Below the pieces are notes generated by a model. That model saw only the letters and a list, made by a program, of their open reading frames with translations. It had not been told where the DNA came from and searched no databases. From the NCBI RefSeq assembly GCF_003086295.3, contig NC_092048.1:105664276-105728275 (forward strand): 64,000 bases of DNA, given 5' to 3'. This document shows positions 44,009 to 55,252 of this stretch, in pieces. Positions within the stretch are counted from its first letter, which is position 1. The number at the start of each line of letters is the position of its first letter. The DNA is from Arachis hypogaea (lineage: Eukaryota > Streptophyta > Magnoliopsida > Fabales > Fabaceae). The translations under genes were made by a program, and so were the position numbers.

Positions 44009-45660
44009 TGGTGCGCGAAATTGTGATCATCAATGGTGCCAACAACTTGGAGCTCTTAAACGTGAATCACACTTTGTCATAATTTCGCACAACTAACCAG
44101 CAAGTGCACTGGGTCGTCCAAGTAATAAACCTTACGTGAGTAAGGGTCGATCCCACGGAGACTGTTGGCTTGAAGCAAGCTATGGTCACCTTGTAAATCT
44201 CAGTCAGGCGAATTTAGATGGTGATGAAGAATTGATAATTAAAAGATAAATAAAACATAAAATAAAGATAGAGATACTTATGTAATTCTATGGTTGGAAT
44301 TTCAGATAAGCGTATGAAGATGCTTTGTTCCTCCTGAACCTCTACTTTCCTATTGCCTTCTTCCAATCATTCATACTCCTTTCCATGGCAAGCTTTATGT
44401 TGGGCATCACCGTTGTCAATGGCTACTTCCCGTCTTCTCAGTGAAAATGTTCCAAATGCGCTGTCACCGCACAGCTAATCATCTGTCGGTTCTCGATCAT
44501 GTCGGAATAGGATCCATTGATCCTTTTGCGTCTGTCACACGCCCCACAATCGCGAGTTTGAAGCTCGTCACAGTCATCCCTTTCCAGATCCTACTCAAAA
44601 TACCACAGACAAGGTTTAGATGTTCCGGATCTCAGGAATGGCCGCCAATAATTCTAGCCTATACCACGAAGGTTCCAATCTTAGATTAGAAACCCAAGAG
44701 ATACACATTCAAGCTTGTTTGCATGTAGAACGGAAGTGGTTGTCAGTCACGCGTTCATAGGTGAGAATGGTGATGAGTGTCACATAATCATCACATTCAT
44801 CATGTTCTTGGGTGTGAATGAATATCTTGGAGAAGAAATAGACTTGAGTTGAATAGAAAAACAATAGTACTTTGTATTAATTCATGAAGAAACAGCAGAG
44901 CTCCACACCTTAATCTATGGTGTGTAGAAACTCCACTGTTGAAAATACATAAGAACAAGGTCTAGGCATGGCCGAATGGCCAGCCTCCCAAAGAGAGTTC
45001 AATCATCAAAACATGATTCCAGGATGATCAAAAGATAAAAATACAATAGCAAAAGGTCCTATTTATAGAAAACTAGTAGCCTAGGGTTTACAGAAATCAG
45101 TAATTAATGCAGAAATATTCTTTCGGGCCCACTTGGTGTGTGCTTGGGCTGAGCATTGAAGCTTCCATGTGTAGAGACTTTTCTTGGAGTTAAACGCCAG
45201 CTTTTGTGCCAGTTTGGGCGTTTAACTCTAGCTTTTGTGCCAGTTTTGGAGTTAAACGCCAGAATTCTTGAGCTGACTTGAAACGCCGGTTTGGGCCATC
45301 AAATCTCGCACAAAGTATGGACTATTATATATTGCTGGAAAGCCCAGAATGTCTACTTTCCAACGAAATTGAGAGCGTGCCAATTGGGCTTCTGTAGCTC
45401 CAGAAAATCCTCTTTGAGTGCAGGGAGGCCAGAATCCAACAGCATCTGCAGTCCTTTTTCAGCCTCTGAATAAGATTTTTGCTCAGGTCCCTCAATTTCA
45501 GCCAGAAAATACCTGAAATCACAGAAAAACACACAAACTCATAGTAAAGTCCAGAAATATGATTTTTAAATAAAAACTAATAAAAATATAATAAAAACTA
45601 ATTAAAACTAAAAATATACTAAAAACAATGCCAAAAAGCGTATAAATTATCCGCTCATCA
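44009..45660 (-). mobile_element. 5' LTR of element C
   Basis: Predicted minus-strand TATAAATA at 45060-45067. Hairpin arms GAGTTAAACGCC and GGGCGTTTAACTC at 45187-45231, then GGAGTTAAACGCCAG near 45248. Confidence 0.9.
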
Positions 45661-45943
45661 GCGTGCTCAACCAAAGCATGGCCCATGATACTAAAGCGTG
45701 GCGCTCAACCAAGGAACAAGGAGCGCTCACTAAGCCAGCGCAGTGTTTGAAGAGTGAACGCTAGTAGAGAGGCCAAGACACAAGGCCAAGCCTAGCGCTT
45801 GAATGCACACAAAGGAGCGCTCAACAAATAGCACTTAAACAAGGCCAGCGCTCAATTGAAGTGAGCGCTACGTTCAAATGTTTGAACGTTTTCATGGCCT
45901 TCATGGAAAGAAAGCTAGGTGCAACACTCACAAAAAGGGGCAA
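45661..45943 (+). repeat. Middle piece of the H3 5' LTR with AGCGCT palindromes
   Basis: Between C and Y. Contains AGCGCTCAATTGAAGTGAGCGCT-type inverted repeats, for example AGCGCTC...GTGAGCGCT at about 45849-45871, and TTCAAATGTTTGAACG. The same array continues at 55290-55640 after Y. Confidence 0.7.
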
Positions 45944-47425
45944 TGATAAACCACTATTTTATGGTTTATCTTGTGCTCAATTGAGTGGTTTTTATCTACT
46001 CTTCACCCACTTATTCATATGATTTGCATGGTTTTACATTTGCCTTCCTAATTATGTGCTTTGATTGAAAACATGCTTTGTTGGCCTTAATTTTCCTATG
46101 TTTTAATCCTCTCTTATTACCATTAGATGCCTTGATATGTGTGTTAAGTGCTTTCAGAGATTACAGGGCAGCAATGGCTCAGAGGATGGAAAGGAAGCAT
46201 GCAAAAGTGGAAGGAATACAAGAAGTTGAAGAAACTGCAAACCTGTCAGCCTGACCCTCTCGCACTCAAACGGCTGTAACTTTAGCTACAAAGGTCTAAA
46301 CGACGCGGTTCCAGTTGCATTGGAAAGCTAACGTCCGGGGCTTCGATTTGATATATAATATGCCATAATTGCTCTGACGCTAGGCAACTCGATCGCGTGC
46401 TCCATGCAGCTGCGTTGCAGTGACGGAAATCAACGTGTTTGAATTCTTCTTCAGCAATTTCTGGGCTGTTTTCGACCCAGTTCACGGCCCAGAAAACACA
46501 GATTAGAGGCTATAAAGTGGGAAAATATATCCATTCATGGACAAGCTCACAATTCACAATTTTAGGAGTAGATGTAGTTTTTAGAGAGAGAGGTTCTCTC
46601 TTCTCTCTTAGGATTAGGATTTAGGATTTCTCTTAGTTTTAGGAGTGCCTCTAAATCCCAGGTTCAATGTTCTTTTACTTTATATTTATCTCTTATTTTT
46701 AGATACTTTAATGCTTATATTAGTTATGTTGCCTATTTGGCTTATGCTACATTCATGTTATGATTTTCTTTCAATTAATATCATTTGAGGTATTTCAGTT
46801 ATTATTGCTTTCTTTTATTTACATGATTATTGCTTCCCATCTGAAGGCATTTTTATTCCGGTAAATTTACTTTTTCCCTTTTGGTTTTGGTTAAGAAATC
46901 AGTAACTCAGGAGCTATCCAATTCAACAGCATAATTGATAATTGTTATCTTGCCAATTGAATTGAACTTCAATAATCCCAATCTTTTCTTAGGAAATAAA
47001 TAGGATTCGAATATCAAACCAATTTGTCCCTTGACTTTCCTTTGCTTTAGTAAAGGTCAACTAAATGGAATTAAGATTCAACTTTCATTATTGTTGATAA
47101 GGATAACTAAGTCTGGACTTCCAATTTCTTATACCTTGCCAAGAGATTTTATTATTATTAATTTATTTTACTTGTCATATAACATATTCCCTCCTTACTT
47201 CCAAAACCCCCAATTTACAATCTTCATAACCAATAATAAGAACATACTTCCCTGCAATTCCTTGAGAAGACGACCTGAGGTTTAAATACTCGGTTATCAA
47301 TTTTAAGGGGTTTGTTACTTGTGACAACCAAAACTTTTGTAATAAAGGTTGATTGTTTGGTTTAGTAACTATACTTACAACGAGAGTTTATTATAACTTC
47401 TAAACCATCAATCTTCAGTTCTTCA
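45944..47425 (+). mobile_element. 5' LTR of element Y
   Basis: 1482 bp with TG...CA ends. It shares the start with the E0 and X LTRs. The CpG-rich segment at 46378-46425 (GCTAGGCAACTCGATCGCGT...) is the decayed counterpart of GGCGACGCGACCGCGTGC in the 3' LTR. Confidence 0.9.
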
Positions 47426-47428
47426 AAA

Positions 47429-47446
47429 TGGTGTCGTTGCCGGGGA
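47429..47446 (+). promoter_or_regulatory. Primer-binding site (tRNA-Asp) of element Y
   Basis: TGGTGTCGTTGCCGGGGA, three bases after the LTR end. Two C-to-T type changes from the consensus. Confidence 0.85.
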
Positions 47447-47500
47447 ATTGCAAACGTGTGCCTTATTATTGGTTATTGTAAATATTTTATTTTTGCTTGT

Positions 47501-49087
47501 TGATGACAAGTCATGTTAGCCTAGTTTCACTAGCCTTTTTCTTTTGTTTTCACTTGAATGATGCACTTTCTTGAGCTACAAGTAAGCTAATTTGGGTAGA
47601 TTTTCATGCTTCCTTTGATTGAATCAACCATGTATGAATTCATGCTATTTCATGAGGTTTTAGGCTATAATTGTCACATATTATGATAAAATGAATATCT
47701 CATGATTTTAAGCATAGCTTTGATGTGTTTGGATGATTAATGATAGGTGAAGAAAGCTTGGAGAAAGGTTGAAGCAAGAAGGAATGGCTAGGAGTAAAGA
47801 AAGGACAATGGAATAAGTGAAAATGAACCAGGAAGCAAAAAGTTTGCGCCAACGTTAGCCCCTAACTTTTGGGCTAACGTTGGCGCCATAAGTGCACTAA
47901 GGAAGGCCAATGTTGGAGCAAAAGTTAGACCCCTAACTTTTGCACCAACGTGGGTATCAGCAAAATATGGGGGCTGATATGAAAAGTTGGACCAAAAGTT
48001 TGCCTCAAACTTTTGGTCAAACTTTTACTCAAACTTTTGCAAAACTCCAACCCGGTTCACTTGGTTCACTTTGGTTCCTCTCCAAACTCCAAGAGCAATC
48101 AACCAAGGCCTCTCTCAACCCAATTCCACCAAAAGCAAAGGCCCAACTCAAGGCTTGAAGATCATTTGAAGAAAGTGTATAAATAGGATAGAATTTAAGT
48201 TCTTAAGGGAGCTTTCCTTTGGAGTTTTCAGAATAGTTTTCGGAGAGCTTTGGATATTGAGTGATCTTTAATTTCTTAGTTTCGGGGAAGGAGAATTCCA
48301 TTCTCTTCCTCTGAGTTTTATTGCTTTCAATTTCAATTACAACTGTCTTGGATCTTGGGTTGAAGAATTGAAGAAATTCTGTTTCAATCTCATCCTTGGA
48401 TCTCTCTGTTTATTTACTGCTTAATTGAATTTCAGTTTCGGTTAATTGTTCTTCATCTACTTTCTTTGCAATTTACATTTCCCTTGCAATTGTTCTTGTT
48501 GGATCAAGGAAGGTAGTGAGATCTAGACCTGGTTTTCTAGTCTCTGGACCCCTGAGATCTGAAATTCCAATTTACATTCTGTTTTTGCTTTTCATGTTCA
48601 TTTACTTGTTTTGCTTCAGATCCGATTCAACCCAAACACTCTTTTACTCTTCTGTTTGATGCAATTTACTTTTCCTTGTTTAAATTCTGCAAATCCAATC
48701 CCCAATTCCCTTTACAATTCCAGCCGTTTACATTTCTTGCACTTTAAGATTCCGCAATTTACATTTCTTGCATTCTAAGTTTCTGCCATTTAATTTCTTG
48801 TTCTTTAAGATTCAGCACTTTAATTTCTTGCTCTCTTTAATTTCATGCAATTTATCCATTCCCTTTACTTTCCATGCAATTTAATTTCTGCAAATCACAA
48901 ATCACTCAACCAAATCTTGATTCGCTTGACTAAATCAACCACTAAACTAAAAATTGCTCAATCCTTCAATCCCTGTGGGATCGACCTCACTCCCGTGAGT
49001 TATTATTACTTGATGCGACCCGGTGCACTTGCCGGTTAGATTTGGGTGTTTTGGAAGAATTCGTTTCTTCGCGAAAATATCCCATCA
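47501..49087 (+). mobile_element. Solo LTR E with CTTGT target-site duplication
   Basis: Starts TGATGACAAGTCATGTTAGC and ends AATATCCCATCA, 1587 bp. CTTGT is duplicated at 47496-47500 and 49088-49092. It carries a perfect 16-bp hairpin: arms GCGCCAACGTTAGCCC at 47847-47862 and GGGCTAACGTTGGCGC at 47872-47887, with a 9-base loop. Less perfect AAAAGTT/AACTTTT pairs extend to 48045. Predicted TATA box at 48178-48185 (GAAAGTGTATAAATAGGATA). The 3' part has the block CCCTGTGGGATCGACCTCAC shared with LTR A and H3. Confidence 0.9.
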
Positions 49088-49092
49088 CTTGT

Positions 49093-49387
49093 TTATTTGT
49101 TTTTATTTTTGTTTTTATTTTTTGCTTTTTCTTAAGTTAAGAGGTTATTGGTTTTTATTTTAAAATTTTTATTTTATCTTATCTTATTTCAAAAATCAAA
49201 TTTTAAAATTCAAGTTTAAAAATTTTCAAAATTCAAATTTAAAAATTTTCAAATTTCAAATTTCAAAAACTCAAATTTCAAAAATTTAAAATTCAAAATT
49301 TCAAAATTTAATTTTCAAATTCAAAATTTAAATAACCTTTTAATTTAAATTTATTTTTATTTTTATTTTTAATTTTTATTTGCTACT
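49093..49387 (+). mobile_element. AT-rich leader of element Y
   Basis: Runs of AAATTTCAAAAATTTAAAAT-like sequence between 49190 and 49330, just before the ORF. Similar in style to the leaders of B and C, but without TTTTCGAAAA. No gene. Confidence 0.6.
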
Positions 49388-50932
49388 ATGAACTCTCACC
49401 CCTTTGGCTATGAGTCTGGTTATAATTATGTTGTAGGAAGAAGAAATTAGAATGAGAACAGGCATCAAGGTTGGAACAATCAAAGATGAGAGGAGCCACA
49501 AGGATTTGATCAACCCTCATGGCAACAACCACCTCCAATGGACTATCAACAACCACCACCATATGCCTATGAACCCTTTCCTCAACATGACTTTGGACCA
49601 CCATACTCACAAGCCCCTTTCCGCCATTCACCTCCATATGACCCTAACCCACATCCACCATACCAACCACCCTATGAGCCAAATGAACCATACACAGAAC
49701 CACCACCTTTCCAACACAACTACTCTCATGAACCACCACCTCAATATTCACCATCTCCATATCATTATCGAGATGAACCAGCTTCCTATTATGAACCCTC
49801 TCTCCCAACCAATGAATCCTCATATCCACCCCAACCTCCAATGGATGATAGACTTCGTGTTATTCTTCAAGGGCAAGAAAGGATGAATAAGAGTGTGCAA
49901 AATTTCGCGGCCACCTTCGGCGAGCTAGTAAATATAATAGCTTCCCAATATCTGAGCACTCAAAGAACTCCCATGGCTACATGTGGAGAATCAAAAGAAG
50001 AGCAAAGCATGAAGGAGACACTAGAAACTTCGGTGGACAATGAGGAACATGGCTTTGTATTGGAACAAGTGGAGGAAGCCATAATAGTTGCAGAGGAAGA
50101 AGTGGCTGAAGACTTAGGAGATGCTGAACCTCCATGGGAAAGTCAGGTTATAAAACCTCCTTCCAAGGCGATTGAAATTGATGCTAAGGAGGGTGTACAA
50201 CCTCCAATGCATATCATGGTTAAGGACTTGGAAGAGGTTGATCAAGAGATAGAGATTCAAGAAGAAGAAGCACAACCTCCCATACCCTTGGTAAGTAATG
50301 AAAAAGAGATTGAATTGGAAGAAAGCTACCAAGAGGAAGAGGTTGAAATTAAAGAAGTTTTCAAAGAGGTGGAAGTTGTCAAAGAACACAAGGGAGTGGA
50401 GCTAGAAATCACTTTGCCAAAGTTATTGGAAACCCCTCTCCCTAAGTTGCCATCATCCTTTACAACATTCAAGTGGGTAAAATTCATATCCCTTAGCTTT
50501 CTAATTCCACTTGAATATGGGCTACTGGAGACGGATGGTCAACTTAGAACTCTTTGTGGCATTAAGAGTAAGAGGAAGATGGTCAGTGGTAAGAACTGTC
50601 CTGCAAAGTTCATTATGGTTGGAAGCTTTAAGTTTAAACGCAAAGGTTGGTGTAAAGCTTAATTGAATGGGTCTAGGAAGTTGTTTGGACGCTTCAGTGA
50701 GAATTCTAAAGCTGAATCACCCGGATGGAATCATGATAATCAACTTGAAGACGGGTGCAAAAGCAAGATTTGGGACCCCGGAATTCATTCTGGCAATCAA
50801 CACTCTTGGGGCCTTGTAACTTGTTTTAACTTACTTGAAGGCTTTCTGCGCCTAGTTTGGGACCCCGGAGGTTGCTGGAGATACAAACATTGGTGGAGAT
50901 TCCTGGATGAGTTCAAACACAAGCCACCATAA
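49388..50932 (+). pseudogene. Proline/tyrosine-rich ORF of element Y, three in-frame stops
   Basis: ATG at 49388 (MNSHPFGYESGYNYVVG). Same-frame stops: TAG 49448-49450, TGA 49487-49489 and TAA 50660-50662, with the last open part ending at 50932. Order: Asn/Gly-rich start; Pro/Tyr/Gln-rich block (PPYAYEP, YQPPYEPNEPYTEPP); a hydrophilic region with a possible coiled coil; a long Glu-rich acidic region (EEVEIKEVFKEVEVVKEHK); a KLPSSFTTFKWVKFISLSF segment; then a C-terminal piece with Trp/Gly/Cys (WDPGIHSGNQHSWGLVTCFN). It is homologous to the ORFs of X and H2. No enzyme motif. It takes the position that gag holds in B, C and H3. Confidence 0.65.
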
Positions 50933-50974
50933 CAGGGAGCTCACCAAATGTCCAACTTAAGGACTTTAACTAAA

Positions 50975-50997
50975 AGTGCTAGGTGGGAGACAACCCA
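50975..50997 (+). promoter_or_regulatory. Conserved GGGAGACAACCC motif, element Y
   Basis: AGTGCTAGGTGGGAGACAAC followed by CCA, about 40 bases after the ORF end. It is the diverged equivalent of the motif in B, C and H3. Confidence 0.5.
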
Positions 50998-51139
50998 CCA
51001 TGGTATGATCGTTCCTTTTTCATTTTTAGTTAGTTTTATTTGTTTTCGAGTTTTATTTTATTTTATTATATTGAACCTGGAGTTTTGCATCACATTCATA
51101 TTAACACTGCATTCTACATTTTTCATGCATAAAAAAAAA

Positions 51140-51565
51140 AGAGAAGCACGCACGCGACGCGGCAGCGTCGCTGGCGCGTCCGCGTCATGTGGGAAAAATG
51201 GCTCCCACACGACCGCGTCACTCACGTGGCCGCGTGACCTGGAAATCGACGTACGAAGGGTGCACGACCGAAAGTTGTGCGAGAGTGGTGCTGGACTGGT
51301 GCTGACCGCACACGCCTTACCACGCGGACGCATGGCTCACGCGTCCGCGTCATATCCCCATGATGGCCACTCACGCGATCGCGTCGACCACGCGACCGCG
51401 TCACCCTGGATTTTGGCAATACCAAGTTTTGAACAGAGAGTTGTGCGACCGCGAGGCTGCACTCGCGCCACTAGCACAAATCAAGTCACGCGATCACGTG
51501 CCCCACGCGTCCGCGTCGCCTGACCTTATTGCGCACCACGCGACCGCGTCGCCAGCGTCACACAA
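51140..51565 (+). repeat. CpG-rich ACGCGACCGCGT palindrome cluster in element Y
   Basis: Units such as GGCGCGTCCGCGTCA, CACGACCGCGTCACTCACG, GTGGCCGCGTGACC, CACGCGGACGCATGG, CTCACGCGTCCGCGTC, CACGCGATCGCGTCGACCAC and CACGCGACCGCGTCAC. The open frames that cross it on both strands result from the absence of AT-rich stops. I do not call a protein. Confidence 0.75.
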
Positions 51566-52245
51566 CCTATCCAGATTAGTGCCAATTTTCTTATCTTTTC
51601 TTATCTAATCCTAATTTCTTCTATCTTTTCTTCTTTCTTCTTTCTTTCTTACTTTATTTCTTTCCCTTCTCATTCTTCTTATATTTTATTTTATTTTATT
51701 TATTTACATACTTTCATTCATTGCATATTTTTATTTTTCTAAATTTATTATTTTACCATTGGTGTTCAAATGTTCTTATTCAACTGTTACATCTTTTCTG
51801 GTATTATTTGGTGCCTAGTGACTTGTTTACACTGTCGGGTAATATTATTTAAATCAATGTCAATCTTTTATATCTGTATTACTTTTGCATTGACATGAAT
51901 TTATATTATCTCTCCTTCCCCACTCTCTTCCCCATTGTTGTACATTTTGTACCACTGGCATGCCATGGCTTCTATTGTTTTCTCACTTGCATGTTGTAGC
52001 TACCATGTAATTGAGACCCTTATCATTTGGCATTAACCCAACTATACTTCATTTATTTTCTTATCTCTATTATTGGGTTACCTTTCTTCCCTTTTTCTTT
52101 CAGGATAGCCACCCGGAAGGGAAGCGAAAGACGTTTACATGGGGAGACAGACAAGTCCATCTGCATAATCTTTAGAGAAAAGCATCAGTTGGAACAACCT
52201 GTCCACCTGCACATCTTAGCATGCACCGAGGACGGTGAAATCTTT
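51566..52245 (+). mobile_element. T-rich region and short coding-like relic of element Y
   Basis: T/C-rich sequence to about 52100. Then 52105-52245 has a coding look (RIATRKGSERRLHGETDKSI, HLHILACTEDGEIFKCG), and related sequence occurs near 13850-13900 in E0 on the minus strand. Probably the C-terminal end of ORF2, whose main part is deleted in Y. Confidence 0.4.
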
Positions 52246-52264
52246 AAGTGTGGGGAGGTTGATA
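52246..52264 (+). promoter_or_regulatory. Internal copy of the polypurine tract plus LTR start, element Y
   Basis: AAGTGTGGGGAGGTTGATA, compared with AACTGTGGGGAGGTTGATA at 53752-53770, where the second part is the real LTR start. One difference in 19 bases. Confidence 0.65.
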
Positions 52265-53751
52265 CCGACTTCCAGGGGTTAATTATCTTCTATCTCAACA
52301 CCAATGTTTTATTTTCTTTATTAGTTCATTGTTGCATTGCATAATAGATTGCATGTGTAGTTGATTGTTTGCATTTAGTTACTACTTGGTTAAAGTAATA
52401 AAATTCTTTTAAGACCCTATCTTTGAAAATTTTCACTAATTTAAATTAAAAATTTTTTTATGTTAAAACTTGTTTGAATTTGTATGTGGAACATGGTTTT
52501 TGAGCCAAAGAACACACAACCTGTGAGATTTTGAGCTTATTTATATGGTTACATTATTTAACCATAAATATTTTATTCTTGTGTGTTTTCTTCTCTATAA
52601 TTGCAATCTTTGCTTTGTTCCATTCCATATGTCCATTATTTAGTATATTTACATGCTTGCACATGATTGAGGCCATTGTTTGATTTTAGCTCACTTATCC
52701 CAAATAAGCCTACCCTTTAAATCATCCTTGTCAGCCACTTTGAGCCTTTTAATCCCCATTTGTTCTATATTTTACCACATCACTAGCCTTAAGCGGAAAA
52801 CAAATTAATTATCCCAATTGAATCTTTGGTTAGCTTAAGATAGAGATTGTGTATCAAATAAGTGTAGAAAAATTGTGGGAACATGGGTTGATAAGGGAAT
52901 GTATCATATTTTTAATTTAATTGAATATGGGAAATTTGGGAACCTACTCATGAAAAACTAAAATAGAAAAATAATGAAAAATCTATGTGCATTGATAAGT
53001 TATGTTTGCTTTTATGATTAAAAAAAAAAAGAAAACGAGAAAAAGAAAAAAAAAATATATATATATATATATAATATAATATAATATAAATAAATAAATA
53101 AGGGGACAAAATTACCCCAATGTTGAGTTAATGAAAAAATCAATGCACATGTGATAAATTAAAAAGAAAAGGTTGATACATGAGTATGTGATGTAAAAGT
53201 GGGAATCTTGGGTAGCTAGGCATGAATTAGAATTATATAGAGTATATGTATGTTAGGTGAAAGTTTAGGTTAATTAAAGATTCATATTACAGCTCACTTG
53301 GCCATACATATATCCTTACCTTTACCTTAGCCCCATTACAACCTTGAAAAGACCTCATGATGTTTGCATTGGTATATTAAATAATGTTGATTGGTTAGAT
53401 GAAGAACAAAGTTTAGAAAACATGATTAGAGAAGAGTAGAGTGATTGACCCTAGACACTTGAGAGTTAGAGTGATATACACTACCAGTAAGGGTTCAGTG
53501 CTAAATTCTATGTTCCCTGCTTTCATGAGCTATCTTCTTACAAGTTTACTTGTACCTTATTTTGTATGATTTGAATTAGTGGAAATCTGATTTATATTTG
53601 TCCTGGAGAATTTATTTATTTTTAACCAAGTAGGTAGAAACATTTTGCATGTAGTTGCATTCATATAGATAGGTTGCATTTCATACATTCTACCATTCCT
53701 CTTCATCTTTTATAGTTCTCTCGAGCTTAGCATGAGGACATGATAATGTTT
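52265..53751 (+). mobile_element. 3' non-coding region of element Y
   Basis: AT-rich, no coding signal. Homologous to the E0 region 12102-13840. Contains an A-rich and TA-rich microsatellite at 53020-53102 (ATATATATAT followed by AATAT and AAATA units). Confidence 0.65.
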
Positions 53752-53765
53752 AACTGTGGGGAGGT
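53752..53765 (+). promoter_or_regulatory. Polypurine tract of element Y
   Basis: AACTGTGGGGAGGT directly before the 3' LTR start TGATAAACC. Confidence 0.75.
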
Positions 53766-55247
53766 TGATAAACCACTATTTTATGGTTTATCTTGTGCTC
53801 AATTGAGTGGTTTTTATCTACTCTTCACCAGCTTATTCATATGATTTGCATGGTTTTACATTTGCCTTCCTAATTATGTGCTTTGATTGAAAACATGCTC
53901 CTTTGGCCTTAATTTCCCTATGTTTTAATCCTATCTTATTACCATTAGATGCCTTGATATGTGTGTTAAGTGATTTCAGAGATTACAGGGCAGGAATGGC
54001 TCAGAGGATGGAAAGGATGCATGCAAAAGTGGAAGGAATACAAGAAGTTGAAGGAACTGCAAAGCTGTCAGCCTGACCCTCTCGCACTCAAATGGCTGTA
54101 ACTTTAGCTAGAGAGGACTAAATGACGCAGTTCCAATTGCGTTGGAAAGCTAACGTCCGAGGCTTCGATTTAATATATAATATGCTAGAGTTTCCCTGAC
54201 GCTAGGCGACGCGACCGCGTGCTCTATGCGACTGCGTCGCAGTGACAGAAATCAGCGTGTTTGAATTCTTCTCCAGCAATTTCTGGGCTGTTTTCGACCC
54301 AGTTCTCGGCCCAGAAAACACAGATTAGAGGCTATAAAGTGGGGAAATGCATCCATTTATGGACAAGCTCACAATTCACAATTTTAGGAGTAGATGTAGT
54401 TTTTAGAGAGAGAGGTTCTCTCCTCTCTCTTAGGATTAGGATTTAGGATTTCTCTTAGTTTTAGGAGTGCCTCTAAATCACAGGTTCAATGTTCTTTTAC
54501 TTTATATTTATCTCTTATTTTTAGATACTTTAATGCTTATATTAGTTATGTTGCCTATTTGGCTTATGCTACATTCATGTTATGATTTTCTTTCAATTAA
54601 TATCATTTGAGGTATTTCAGTTATTATTGCTTTCTTTTATTGACATGATTATTGCTTCTCATCTGAAAGTATTTTTATTACAGTAAATTTACTTTTCCCC
54701 TTTTGGTTTTGGTTAAGAAATCAGTAACTCAAGAGCTATCCAATTCAACAGCATAATTGATAATTGTTATCTTGCCAATTGAATTGAACTTCAATAATCC
54801 CAATCTTTTCTTAGGAAATAAATAGGATTCGAAGATCAAACCAATTTGTCCCTTGACTTTCCTTTGCTTTAGTAAAGGTCAACTAAGTGGAATTAAGATT
54901 CAACTTTCATTATTGTTGATAAGGATAACTAAGTTTGGACTTCCAATTTCTCATACCTTGCCAAGAGATTTTATTATTATTAATTTATTTTACTTGTCAT
55001 ATAACATATTCCCTCCTTACTTCCAAAACCCCCAATTTACAATCTTCATAACCAATAATAAGAACATACTTCCTTGCAATTCTTTGAGAAGACGACCCGA
55101 CGTTTAAATACTCGGTTATTAATTTTAAGGGTTTTGTTACTTGTGACAACCAAAACTTTTGTAAGAAAGGTTGATTGCTTGGTTTAGTAACTATACTTAC
55201 AACGAGAGTTTATTATAACTTCTAAACCATCAATCTTCAGTTCTTCA
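53766..55247 (+). mobile_element. 3' LTR of element Y
   Basis: 1482 bp, TG...CA. The CpG-rich hairpin GGCGACGCGACCGCGTGC...GACTGCGTCGCAG (about 54204-54242) is better preserved than in the 5' LTR. Confidence 0.9.
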
Positions 55248-55252
55248 GGCCA

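Larger units (their letters stand above)
33706..45660 (-). mobile_element. Element C: non-autonomous gypsy element, minus strand, TSD GCGTG
   Basis: LTRs lie at 33706-35358 (1653 bp) and 44009-45660 (1652 bp), starting TGATGAGCGGATAATTTAT and ending in CACCA on the minus strand. GCGTG is duplicated at 33701-33705 and 45661-45665, inside the H3 LTR. The H3 3' LTR at 63967-64000 shows the uninterrupted sequence AAAGCGTGCTCAACC. Internal order is as in element B. The LTRs differ at roughly 65 positions by eye (about 4 percent). LTR D is inserted in its Gag-protease frame. Confidence 0.9.
45944..55247 (+). mobile_element. Element Y: complete non-autonomous gypsy element, plus strand
   Basis: Both LTRs are 1482 bp (45944-47425 and 53766-55247), starting TGATAAACCACTATTTTATG and ending TCTTCAGTTCTTCA. 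Flanks are GGCAA (45939-45943) and GGCCA (55248-55252), a duplication with one change, inside the H3 LTR. Internal order: PBS, solo LTR E insertion, Pro/Tyr-rich ORF, the GGGAGACAACCC motif, CpG palindrome array, long AT-rich region, polypurine tract. The LTRs differ at about 64 positions by eye (about 4 percent). Confidence 0.9.

Noticed and set aside
50948..51608. Long open frames on both strands over the CpG-rich segment of element Y
   Set aside because: Frames on both strands stay open because CpG palindromes lack stop codons. The translations are repeats of the palindrome with no recognisable domain.
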